NCBI GenBank assembly: GCA_964035795.1
Contig: OZ038322.1
Location: 16,663,447-16,727,446 of the forward strand
From: Pterobdella sp. o SKG-2022
Lineage: Eukaryota; Annelida; Clitellata; Hirudinida; Piscicolidae
Length of the DNA: 64,000 nt
Direction: 5' to 3'
Shown: positions 1 through 11,847 of the stretch, piece after piece
How positions within the stretch are numbered: the first letter of the stretch is position 1
Layout: each line of letters opens with the position of its first letter
Notes under the pieces: generated by a model
The model's input: the letters and a program-made list of their open reading frames with translations, nothing else
What the model was told of the DNA's origin: nothing
The model's database searches: none
Made by a program: the position numbers and the translations under genes

Positions 1-3000
1 ATTTTCTTTCAAATCACACTATTTTGATAATTCATTAAAATTTTTAAATTAACCTACAAATAAAATTAAAATCAAAATGCAGTATTAGTAAACGAAGATT
101 CAATTAGCAACTTATCTGCAAGAGTGGTATGTATCTTCGACTGAGAAGCAAGGTGCCTCTTATATCGTTTGTCGAGCATGATGTTTTATGTTGTATTTAC
201 GAGCTGTCTGACAAATAAATGATATTTTTATTGCTTTTCTAGAAAACGTCATCAAGCTTTCTTCATCTTTTTATCTATGAAATTTTATCAATAAAATACC
301 GTCTAATAAAATGGAATGCATTAATTTATCTTATGTTTTGACAACTTAGGTTTCAGAACAGTGTTTTGAGATATATCATGAACTTTTCATAGTAGATACT
401 AATAAATTCAACAATAGAAAGAATTTTGCATTTTTAAAACTTTTATCCGGTTAATACCATAAGAAGAATTTTATCGTCAACACAAATTATAAAAGTTTTG
501 GTCTCTTTTAGAAAATTTCTAAAAATTTGATGTACACAGTTGCTATTTGTTTGCTATCACATGAATGGGTTTTTCCACTATTCACTTGAACAACTTCAAA
601 AACAGTTGAGTTTTTATGAATCTGCATTGTGAAACGAATAAGTGTCATATTTTTTGTTGTCTTTTTGTTTAGATTATCTCAAAACTTCATGCTATCTTTG
701 TCTTATCAACGAATACATTACTCATAAAAATGTTATATGAAATAAGATATACACACTATTAATTTAAATGAGAAATCTTAAAAATTGGATTGAACTTGAG
801 GAGAAAAAGCTTTTTGAAAAATCTGACATAACAAGAAAGAAAAAAGCAAGTTTGCAAAAAATAATTTTTTGAATTGAAGTGGCAAAATTCGATAAAAATA
901 AAACTGAAATATAAACGGTGATGTCATCTGTCACTTTTCAATTGACTCTGCTTCTCCAGAGAGAGATGCAAAAGAACTTAACAAAAAAATATATAACTAA
1001 ACAATTTTATTTTTAAAAAATTCATTAGAACTAAAAAGAGCAATATTTTCAATGCCAATATTTGCTTCAATGTCTAAACAAAACAAGCTTAAGATTAAAA
1101 ATAAAAGTTGGTTAAAATCACAAAATTAAAAAAAAATGATAATAGAAGATATAAGCATAGACTAGAAAATACATCACGGAATATGACTGATTTCAAAGTT
1201 CCATGACATGGGTTGGAGATATGATCGTTAAAGGAAACACCTATAAATGCGCCAACACTGGCATTAAGCCTCCCAGGGGACTCCTGACACATACATACAC
1301 CTTGCTATTTTTTGCTTTTTATTTTCTGTGTCATAAAAAGTACATTAAAATTTTATTGCGAGTTATTTAAAAGTTTTTGCAATAATTTTCCCAGATTTTT
1401 GTTAGTTAATTGCGTAAGTGTTGAAAATATATCGTGTTAGAATATTCCAGAAATATAGTTTTATTAGTTTTTTTGCGTCAATAAACGGTTCAGTAAACTT
1501 TTGCAATGAGAATTATTAAAACCCCATAAAAATAGGTATTAATAGGTATAATTGTAAACCAAGTTTCGTGTATTTCAACATTTGAAGTGCGATTTTTGGC
1601 TTTGCAAAGCTAAAATCTTTTTGTCGTCAAATTGCTTTACAATATTTTTTAAATACTTTATCGCTGTAAGTTCGTACATGCTCGATAAACTAGAAGCCTT
1701 GGTGACCTCGTGGTCAGAACGCTATTTCAGACCTCATAAAAATTCATGAAAATAATACAATAATAATAAAAATTAAGCTTTTATTTGTTTAAAATGTTAA
1801 TTTTTAATTAGAATATTTATGTTTTAATATAATTTTTATAATGTTCATGTTGAATCATACAAAAAAATCAAATGACATTTACGACAAAATATTTTTAAAA
1901 CTTTACTTTTATAAGTTGAGTGCTAGAAATAAATTTGCAACTAACGACATGAACCGGAGACATTTAAAGTGCACAGTATCTTCTCTAACATACCTTACTC
2001 ATCAGTCCGCATTATAAAATTCACAATTTCAGTGCATTTTTTGGTATTCCAGGGAAATTATTTTTTTATTATTTCCAATATATTCAAAATTAACTTCCTT
2101 GAAACACTAACGCCTTCTTGAGCTTGTCATCACGTTGGGATACGTTGGTGAAGTCTGAAGGAGTGAAATAATGTTGAGTAGGTATGAAATTTATGTGATG
2201 AGTAACAATAAAAATGGTACTTTCGTCAGTATAATCATAATATGCTTTTGAGGTACCCATTTTATATGCTTAAGAAGATGGGCTTGATGTATTGGAGTTT
2301 TAGTGCAAAGTAGTGGTGGATTTCAAAATTTTATATGTTCAAACGAATATAATATTTAGAGCTATTTAAAACGAAACTGTTTAAATATATACATTTATAT
2401 TTTGATAAAACCTGTCTGTAGTACATAATACTTTTCAAAGAAAGAAAAAAAGTGGATATTTTTGAAAGATTTTATTTAAAACTTATCAAACATCTTTCAT
2501 AAACCATTAAAACTTAGTTGATAGCAATTCAATTGTAACATCGAATGTAAAAAAAACATTTCTACGTCTTGAAACTACATGAAAGTTAAGAAATTAAAGG
2601 ATTGAGTTCAACTGAGGCGAAAAGTAAAAAAATAACAAGTGATAATGCTTTTACCACATAGCGGGTAAAAGATGAACTCACTAGCATTGAAATGATCGAG
2701 GTTATGAAGGATAATAAGCAAGAAGGATGGGTTGGTTACAGCATGTTCAGAAAATTGGTTGAAGTTTTATGCTTGTTTTATCTTTCCCTTCATTATTGCA
2801 TACGAGTGGGTGCAAGGCTTTGGAATTAAGAAGGTATAATTTTATCGCTCTTGTCAGGGCTTGTTATATGTGCCCTTGTGTGGATGTGTGAGTTGGAGTT
2901 TGTGTGAATGTGTGAATTGGTGTGTGTAGATGTTTGAGTTGGTGTGTATGTGGATGTTTAAGTTGGTGTGTGGGCTGTAAAGTACTGAGTGAGGGTGGGT

Positions 3001-5321
3001 TTTTTGATCTGATTTTCCTATACACAAATTTATGTTTATTTTGTATGGTTTCTCACACAGGGTAATAATGAAGTTTTATGAGAAGGTTTGACTAAGTGAA
3101 AATTATAAAAAAATTTTTTAAATAAAAGTAATTTGAAACTCCTCATTTTAAGTAAAAAAACATAGAAGGATATACCAGAGTTCTTGATCACATCACTTAT
3201 TGGCGTTTAGGAAACTTAACGTTTAAATATTTTAATAAAAAAATTATCAAACTTAAAATATAATTTCAATAACTTCTTCGGCTTTCAGGTTTAGCTTGTC
3301 AGAAAGGACTGAAGTGGTGTTGCATCATAATCCAAAAGGTCATTTGAAGTGGTCGTGTTTGATTTGATGAATTTTTATATATATCTAAAACCATATTTAC
3401 AGCTACAAAAATGTCTAAAAAAATTCAGCATTTAAATATCATTGTTGATTTCCGAATTGAGAGAATGTGAGTAAGTATATTAGACTGCACGAAAGATATT
3501 TAACAAAATTTTGCTTTTGAAGTTTTTTCATGATTCAGGGGTACTTGGGCTCATAAAAGTTAAAGCATTTGAATTCAAAAATCATACTTTCAAGTAATTG
3601 ACTTGATGTCTTCATTACTACCTTTAGCAAAAAGCTCTCAAGGTATTCTTTGAACAAACAAAATTTTCACGAAGCTTTTCGCTTATACAATCTTGCAAAA
3701 AATTTCATGAAAGATCATTTAAAAATTAAATGTATGTTAGTCTTAAACACTTCTGTTCAGTTATTTCTATTCTTCATGTTAAATTATATTTAACAAATAA
3801 AGGTTTCTTATCTCGAAATCTTCTCGAAACAATGCTCTGTTAATATTTATTTAGTGAAAGTTTTTTTCAGAAATGACTGTATAACCATAAATAAGTTTCT
3901 TGTGGTCTAAAAGCAGCCGAGAACTTCAACTCGATTTTTAAAGCTGCAGCAAAAATAAAATTCTACCATTTATTTCTTAATCATACTTTAACAAAAAATT
4001 TGGTGAATGCAGAAAGTATTTAAAAACTTACAGTTTGTAACTAGCTTGTTGGAATCTTAAACGATTATAATGGTAATGATATTGTCGAAATTCATTTTGA
4101 ACGTCCATTTCGAGTTGAAATTTTATTTTTCGAAAGTTCAGTTTTTTAATAAGCAAAGTTAGAAACTCTGTTTTTGAAATTGCATATTTAAAGTAAAACC
4201 ATTGTATGATTTAGAAATAGCTAGTTTCTTCAGAAGTATTTAGCAAACTTTAAACAAAAAAATTCTAAAAACTGGTCATTTTCAAATCATAAATATTTAT
4301 TCAATGATATTTTGACAGCATGTAATCGTTTTCAATTTTTGCAATTCTAGTTGGCAGATTTATTTTATCTTTTCTAATTGATATTTTAAGTTTGTTTAAA
4401 AACAAGTGGCTACCATTTTAGCAAGTATAGCATGGATTATTTTACTTCGCTCAATATTAATATTTGCTTTTAACTTTCTAAATATGCTACATTAGAAAGT
4501 TCAGCTTCAACGTCTTTTTGCAAATAAGAATTGCTATTATAGATATAATTTCACAGAACAACAATCTGAAGCTCGACTTGTCATCAATTTAAAGCACAAA
4601 ATATTGTTAAAATTATCATGTATTAAAATTTAAAGTGACTTGATTTCGAAAGATGTCGCCACGTTAATAGTCAAATTTTTTATCTTTCCTTATTCTTTGT
4701 TTAAAATTTTCTTCTTTTTTAAAAAAAGATTCAAAATTTATTTTTTTCTATTTTGAACTATAAGTCTATCATTTATCTTAAATTAATCACACCGACCCAA
4801 TATTCAGTTCAACCACTATATCCACAAAACAATAGAAAGTTTTATTTAGTAACTACTAATCATTATTGGAAAATAAAGACAGTGCAAAATTTAAAATTGA
4901 AAAATAAGATACTGGAATACAACATGCTAGTCAATTATGAATTCTATTGACAATGAAAATTTGCAATCTAACTTAACAAAATTCGGTGATTAACAAAGTT
5001 TTAAAGCGTTCCATGAAGCTAGTTAATGAGAATCTGAGAAATATAGTGCAAGATGGTTCCAAGTGCATTAGAATCATATTCCATTTAAATTATTGCCCTA
5101 TAACTTTTCATAAAACAATTTTTTTGATCAAACTTTCATTTTAATACCAAGAAATTTTGAAAATTATCCTCAAAGCCCGTTACCAGATAAGAAAATAACA
5201 AAAAGAGATAAAACAATAATGTTCTAAATCTAACAAGGTTGGTGTTGATGATTCCCAAAAATTCTCTAACAAAGCAGCGAGTTTATTATCGTATCTGCAT
5301 TAATTGATTGTGGGAGTGAGA
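1..5321. other. Left intergenic region, no convincing gene
   Basis: More than 5 kb of A+T-rich sequence in which I see no exon chain with consistent phases. It holds a GT-rich minisatellite (2877-2976). Two islands have more balanced composition: one near 1180-1320, and one near 2655-2830 that carries a coding-like open frame. A degenerate ACGAA/TTCGT hairpin motif sits near 3667-3680. Most other open frames here are short and look like chance. Confidence 0.6.
2877..2976. repeat. GT-rich minisatellite
   Basis: About four and a half imperfect tandem copies of a 22-24 bp unit built around GTGTGTRGATGTTTGAGTTG. Neighbouring copies differ by a few substitutions and small length changes. No coding meaning is apparent. 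Confidence 0.8.
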
Positions 5322-7288
5322 TCATATGGGAGGAAGCACATTCTTTATGAAATCTTCAACGTCCCTCATTTCCTGTAGAACAAGGTCAATCCATCAAGTT
5401 ATTCTGATGAAACTTTTATAAAATAACATCTAAACCTAGTTGGATTTATTTATTCATTATCAAAAAATTTTTAAATTTTTATCCTTTTTGACACTATAAA
5501 AGCGATAATCTCACAAGTTCACATGATGAGTGTCCCAAGCCATTATACGCCTTGAACTTGCAATTGTTGTTGAGTTTCTTGAGAAAACTGAATGATTTCT
5601 CTGCAAGGTTGAAAGCCACCATTGGATCTTCCAATCCATGACACTGCAGTATCGGTGTTGTTTGGTTGCTCTTCAAAGCCTGATGTGACAGTAGTGGTTT
5701 AAACCCATGATGCAAATGCTTAATGAGTATGTAATCAAAGTGCTTTGTATTGACATCTCCATTTCTCTAATACTTCCTTCTAATTCATATAATTTTAAAA
5801 TAACTTACAAATTAAAAAAAAATTTTTGAAAAAATTACAACCATGAAATGAATACCTCAGGAAATTTTTGGTGCAAGGTTAACCAGGAAGACAAGACAAT
5901 AACTCCAGCCAGAGGAGCCTGTTCCTTGGCCAAGGCAGAATAGAGGGCCAGAGCACCTCCTTGGGAGAAGCCCCCAATGACAATCCTGCTTCTAGGAATT
6001 CCTGCTGCCTCTTCTTTGTTTATGAGTTCCTGCACTATAATGTTGTATAATTTATTAGATTATATGCCAGTGGAGTGTTCTAGTTTGATTGCATACCAAT
6101 TAGTTAAATAAATTTGTTGATGCCGTAGTGATGCTCATTAACTTTACTGAAAATAAATCTTACAGTCCCAAAAATATTATGCCTACAGCAAATTTTAAAA
6201 AATTGACAAAGAAAAAGATATTGAATAGATCTCACTACATAGTAACCATTGTGAATGATAACTTAGAACATTCACGCATTATAGAATCAGCATATACTAT
6301 TGAAGTACTAACAGAGGTCGGCGGCTGCATTGATACCTTCTTCATCTTCACTTGCATTGATTTGTAAACTGTATATGTCAAACCTGGATTTTCAAGATAT
6401 ATTTAGTAATAAATTGACTAATGATTTTAATGTGTGATTGAACTGTAGTTTATAAACGAACTTGTGTGACTAAATAATGCTGAAGCATCAAAAATCGGCT
6501 GAGTTTCGACCAAGTGAAAATGTTCTCAACACCAAATATGCATGATCTATGTAACACAGATAAAAGCAAAAAAATTGACTAGAAAGATCTTCACTTAAAT
6601 AAAATTTTCCAGCTTCATAAAAACAAGTATAAACAAAAAAACCCTAAATATGGAAACATTCAAAAATTATAACTGCTCAAAAATTTTAAATTGCTTCATG
6701 CTATAAGAGTATGAAAAATAAAAGTGAAAACATACTCAAAATGATACTAAAACAGTATTGAAACTTATTCATGACGAAAATTTCAGAAATTTCGATAAAG
6801 CAACAAGGTCTCGATACTTACCATGAAGGCATGGGCATGCCACAATTCAAAGACACTGGAATTGTCGGTCTGTAAAGATATTTTATATGATAAGCTGTAT
6901 AAATATTGACAAAAAAAAATGATTTTTCATAAAAATTGAAATGTAAAATTAATTCTTACGCAGTGGGGCAAACATATTTGATATGAGGAGAGCTTATGGC
7001 TTTGAGACTATGTAACCAACCATTTCTTTGAATTTTTATGAAATGAAGTATTTGTTTATATTCTAATCAAAAAAGAGAAATTTTGGAAAACTTTTAGATT
7101 AACTAAAAATTTTCAAATTAAAAATCAAACTACCCAGTATCTCCCAGACCATGCAGAAAAATAACCTAAAAATATAGAATAGCAATTAATTTGAATTCAA
7201 GATTGAATGAAATGCAACTTTTATCAAAATAAGGTACGCATACCGTAGCAGTGTGCTTGGAAGTAGCATTATGAACAAAAGTCGACAT
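5322..7288 (-). CDS. LYPLA: Acyl-protein thioesterase (lysophospholipase LYPLA1/2 family)
   Basis: Alpha/beta-hydrolase that, in its family, removes palmitate from protein cysteines and also cleaves lysophospholipids in the cytosol. Eight coding exons (minus-strand order): 7288-7244, 7165-7134, 7025-6960, 6869-6822, 6383-6313, 6034-5856, 5679-5515, 5372-5322. These sum to 657 nt, or 218 residues; human LYPLA1 has 230. The chain carries the family landmarks in order: FLHGLGDTG (oxyanion loop), MPSWFDI, the nucleophile elbow GFSQGG, CHGLEDPMV (catalytic Asp), GHSSC (catalytic His) and the C-terminal LPPI. All exon phases agree. The product starts MSTFVHN and so lacks the Cys2 that is palmitoylated in human APT1. 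It lies head to head with the NEMP1-like gene. LYPLA1 versus LYPLA2 cannot be decided. The family call is secure; the upstream UTR is unknown. Confidence 0.94.
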
Positions 7289-7775
7289 TTTTCTGAAAAA
7301 ATTTACAAAACTTAATCCCATATAAAAGTATGATCAAAACATTGATTTCGTGAAGAAATTTTTAAATATAATTAATCAAAGCTAGAATCGATAGGAGCAA
7401 AGTACTTCCAATTTAGACAATTCATTACTTTGTTTTTTTTTTAAACATTCTCTTAATTTATATATTTATTTTATTTGATTTTTATTATTAAAAACTGTAA
7501 TTTTAAAATGAATTATTGAGTAAAGTAGTCTAAATATTTTTCAAGCTGAAAATAATAGTTTACAAACTTTCAAATGAAAAAATAGTAATATTTTACAATA
7601 AGAATAATGAACACTTGATATATTAAAAAATTGTAATATAAACTTGAAAATAATTTCTAAAGTAGTTTTGAAGTTTTTAAAAATTATTTTTTAAAATAAA
7701 AAAAACAATTTTTGACTATTCTCGAAATAAAAAAAGTAAAGTATCAACTATAAAAAAAAGTTACTTTTACTTGAA
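7289..7775. promoter_or_regulatory. Shared intergenic region between divergent LYPLA and NEMP1-like genes
   Basis: Only 487 bp separate the two divergent start codons, so both promoters and both 5' UTRs must fit here or overlap. The sequence is extremely A+T-rich with poly-A and poly-T runs. I see no clear TATA box or other assignable element. A bidirectional promoter is inferred from spacing alone. Confidence 0.35.
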
Positions 7776-10700
7776 ATGAAGCCCGCGATTATATTGTTTC
7801 TCTTTTTTAACTTAGTGAAAGCTCAAGATATAAACGTTTGTCAATCAGAAAAATATCGAAGTTATTTTTGTTTTTATTTTATTTTTTAGAGTGTATTTTA
7901 ATTTTTATCGCGAGCTTTACCGGTTTTAACATTTCATTCTAGGCATTGTATGGAATCAATCAACGTTAAGAAATGTTAATCCAAACGGTAATGAATTGAT
8001 AATTTTCTGCTATAAAAAACCGTTATACTTCAACTCCTTTTTCAAAATGTGGTCTTCAGCTAAGGTATATTCCAAAAAAAATTGTTTGAATGTTATAACT
8101 ATTGGAAATATTAATTAACAGTTTTCCATTCGAAGCTCTGGAGACTTTGAAGTCTACTCAGGAAAAAATAAAACAGATATTGCTTGTCAACATGAAAGCA
8201 AATCTAATCTTTGGCTTCAAACTGATTTTGAATTTTGGAAGTCTAATTCCATATCACTCAATCCACTTAATGAATCCTGTATTGGTGTTCTATCAAGAGA
8301 AAATTATGATGTGATACTGATAATCAAAGGTAAATTATTTGGTATTTTAGTAAATTCTTATTTTTTCTGAACTATGTATTTTAAAAATTCAGCATTGGAT
8401 ATTAAACTGTTTCTTTTTTATCTTCTGGGATGTTTTCTATTTCTTTATGCTCCAGTTTTGTGCAGGTTAGTTACTAGTCATAATGATCTTTTTTAGCCAA
8501 AGTAAATACTGCAAATTACTTGAACACAAAAGGTAATTTCATCAAGTACAAAGCTTTTCTTTTAAAAAATAACATTATCAGGTACATTAAAATTCAGACA
8601 CCGATGTTTATATTGTTAATATAAACAACAGTGTCTTTGAATTTTAATGTACCTGATAATGTTATTTTTTAAAAGAAAAGCTTTGTACTTAATAAAATTA
8701 CCTTTTGTGTTCAAGTAATTTGCAGCTTTCATAATAGCTCAAGTTTCATTTGTTTTTCAATTGTTTCATTGACTTTCAGTGATGTTTTTCTAAAATTGAG
8801 AAAAATCACGATGACGCATTATTTATCAAAAGTTTTTTTTATAGTTATCTGTTCTTTTGTGAAAATTTATAAATGAAAACCTTTTGAGAAAAAGTTGCAT
8901 AAAATATTTTTAAACTTCAAAAATATATTTTCAATTGAATTATTTTTCATACCTATGTGTTTACCAAAATAGGACAGCATTGTTTTATTACGGGACAGGA
9001 ATATCTATAGGAACCTGTGCATCACTGATTATCATTGCTTTCATTCTTGCCAGATTCATCCCTAAGGTTATTGTTGAAAATTTAGTTAATATCAAATGAC
9101 CATTAGTCATTAATAAGTAGTTAGTAACATAACCATTAAGACACTCAAACTATGGTTTTGGTTGAACTATTGGTATGCTTCCTTATATAAATTCAAAAAT
9201 ACAACAAAATTATTTGTTATTCATGCTAATGTTCAGCTGGATGTGAAAAAATGATGATTTTTAAAATAATGTCAATTATGTTTAACCCTCAGAAATCAGT
9301 CTTGTACACAACATTCATAGCATGCTTTTCATTCAGTGCCTATTTATGGAACTACTTCTACAGCAACTTTTTGTCTATCGTCAACCACTACCATTATTAC
9401 ATATTGGCATATATTTCCATGGTTTCTTTCATCAGCTTTGCTTTCTGCTACTATAGGGTATGTGGAAAATGCTAATTTTTAAAAATATATCCATACTAAT
9501 TTTTAATTTGAGTTGGAGATGGTTTCCATACATTTTATTCTCATTCTGATAGCATTTTTCAATAAATTAGATAAAAAATGATTTATTCAATATACAAAAC
9601 TTCATGACACGATATTATCTTATTAACTGCTTCATAAGATTTTGAGTTTCATTGTTTCTTACACTAGTATTAAATCTTACAGGGTCCAATAGAAAACCCT
9701 CGAGTATTTAATCTAATTCAATGGACCATCCAACTAGCATCGGCAGCTCTTATATATTCATCTTGTCAATTGTCAATGTTTGCAGTAGCCACAGTAGTTG
9801 TTCTGATCTCATTGGGGTTTATTTTGAAAGTGAAACTACCTTTGCCTGGCTTCTTGTATAAAATGAGGTAGATAATACATTTGTTTTGTTTTTTTATGAA
9901 GGTTATATTTTGATTTTGAATGGCAGGTTCAGGTATTTTCCTCCACAAAAAAGATTTCTCACCATGGAAGAGTACAATAATGAGGGTGCTATTGAGACCA
10001 GGTTTGCTTTTTTATCTAGTGTTTAATCTTTTAGAGACATCTTATGTGTTTGAGAAATATTGAGTTCAAGTTATTTAGTAGATTTTCTCTACTTATTGTA
10101 AGGTAAAGTTGAACCTTAAAAATTTGATTAATTGATTTTTTAAATATTTTCATATGTTCTTTTGTAAACTTGAATTTCTACAGTAAAACTTCAGACTATG
10201 AGGGTTTATAAGAGCACATAGATAAAATTTTATTGAATTTTGACAAAGTTTCATTTGTTGAAAATTTTAGCCCAATAAAAATTTTCTCTACTTGTTATAA
10301 ATCCTCATAATCTGAAGTTTTACTGTAGAAATGATTTGATTTATTGAAAAAAAAATCTCTATTACTCATAATGTTTTAAGTAGTGCATTCAACTTCATTA
10401 TAGAAAAGCATTGGAAAATTTGAGAAGTTTTTGTAGCAGTCCAGAATGTGATGCCTGGAAGACTGTGAGCAGACTGAGAAACCCGGGCAAGTGAGAATAG
10501 TGTTTTACTTCACAATTGAAGCAATATAATAACGTTCCAAAGCTTATTGAGCTCAAATATAATTTCAATACAATTAAACTGATTTTTATCATAATTTAGT
10601 TTTTATATATCTCGCATCTTTGTACTTCCACTTGATAATGTAAGTTCATCCTACTAAAAGCTTCGTGAAATAAAATAAACTCCTAAGTGTTTTCATTTGA

Positions 10701-10878
10701 ATATTTACGTTTGGCTCGAAGAATTAAAATATATCTAGCCGTAGTTTCATGACTAATTCACATCACCAGGTTTGCTGAATGGATAGATAGCGACAATGAT
10801 AAGATTCTGTTCAACGAGGATTATGATGGTTTATATATGGATTCTGATGACGATGAAGACTATGATGATGGTTCTTAA
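7776..10878 (+). CDS. NEMP1: Nuclear envelope integral membrane protein (NEMP1/TMEM194 family)
   Basis: Inner nuclear membrane protein; the family supports nuclear-envelope stiffness and germline function in animals. Ten exons: 7776-7860 (donor uncertain; 7869 keeps the same phase), 7943-8064, 8122-8329, 8393-8465, 8973-9066, 9293-9457, 9683-9867, 9927-10001, 10404-10490, 10770-10878. Total 1203 nt, 400 residues. The product begins with a signal peptide (MKPAIILFLFF), then a lumenal part with FCY and an FxVYS-like strand, then about five membrane helices. Family landmarks include KLFLFYLLG, FYYGTGISIG, GPIENPR, the cytosolic TMEEYNNEGAIETRKALE and SPECDAWKTVSRL. The tail is strongly acidic (DSDDDEDYDDGS). 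Intron 4 contains a near-perfect 217 bp foldback and intron 8 a second one. AATAAA lies at 11274. Similarity to human NEMP1 runs the whole length. Confidence 0.93.
8509..8725. repeat. Near-perfect foldback element in NEMP1-like intron 4
   Basis: Two arms of about 100 bp are inverted copies of each other around a centre near 8617. The left arm starts CTGCAAATTACTTGAACAC and the right arm ends with its complement; only a few mismatches and one small indel separate them. No open frame lies inside. The form fits a non-autonomous foldback or MITE-like element. In the pre-mRNA it would make a very long hairpin. Confidence 0.9.
10176..10330. repeat. MITE-like element with 36 bp terminal inverted repeats
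   Basis: The ends are inverted copies: TTCTACAGTAAAACTTCAGA on the left pairs with the right end over about 36 bp with two or three mismatches. The internal 80 bp is A+T-rich and non-coding. A related, more decayed copy lies at 43690-43850, and looser relatives occur near 40130 and 42520. Confidence 0.8.
10629..10735 (+). repeat. Dispersed repeat, family B (hammerhead-like layout)
   Basis: Contains CACTTGATAATGTAAG, then AAAAGCTTCGTGAAAT, then AAACTCCTAAGTGTTTTCAT. The same blocks in the same order occur inverted at 34805-34921, and partly at 36550-36595 and 62346-62440. It lies in the last NEMP1-like intron. See the findings for the possible ribozyme connection. Confidence 0.7.
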
Positions 10879-11847
10879 TGTTTTCAAGGTTTCATAGGTT
10901 GTACAACCATTTCAATGTTACTTCTTCATTGGGGATAGGATTTAGTTGATAAATCAACATTGAAGCTGCTTCTTGCATTCTTATCTAAAAGTTATTGAAG
11001 ACTCCAAATATTAGATTGTTTTGAGCGAGATAGAGCAAGTCAATAAAATGTTGCTGAATTTTGACAAAACTTGATTTTAATGTTCTAATCTTTTTAATAT
11101 ATTATTGATAGAGTAAAAATATCATTAAAGCGAATATAAGAAAAGCTTCATTTTTTTATCAATTATTTTATATTAGTATTTATATGACCCTATTCAAGTA
11201 TGAAAAATTTGAAGTATCATTTTTGGTAACTCATTGTTGTATATATTGAATTTGAAAGCATAAAGGTTGAAAAAATAAATATTTTTTTGTGTTTTGCTAC
11301 TGTAAAAACTTGAAACATCAGTATGATATACTTGTGAAAGGTTTAAGTTTTGAAAAAAGCCTGAAAAGAAATAAGAAAAATATTTTTTGATTTTAAAAAA
11401 ATAATTTCACTAAAATACTATAAATCATAAAACTTGTATTTAAATTTACTATCTTGTTTTAACAATCTGATCGCTCATCTCCCAAATATGTAAACACAGA
11501 TTCAAGTTTGATCGCTTTTATGTAACTTTCGTTTTATATTAAAATATTGAGACACTATTACAAAGTCTATTTATGCTCAAGTCAATCTAAGACAGAATTA
11601 TTACATATAAATGTTACTTAAAAAATTCAGCTCAATCAGTTTTCAAAATAATAGAAATTTTATATTGTGAGTTAGAATTGATTATATATTTCTTTAGAAT
11701 ATTACTATCAACTCACAAATATTTCTGTTCTTGTAGTCGATAATTTTTGGCCTACTCAAAAAACTTGCTAAAGAAATTTTTTTCTTATGAATTTCAAGAT
11801 AAAATGAAACAAACTACAAAAATACGTGTTTGAAAATTTCAACTATT
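10879..11847. other. Intergenic region between the NEMP1-like and TECPR2-like genes
   Basis: A+T-rich DNA holding the presumed NEMP1-like 3' UTR (AATAAA at 11274-11279) and the presumed 5' UTR and promoter of the next gene. I see no exon, repeat or structured element in the remaining sequence. Confidence 0.6.
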
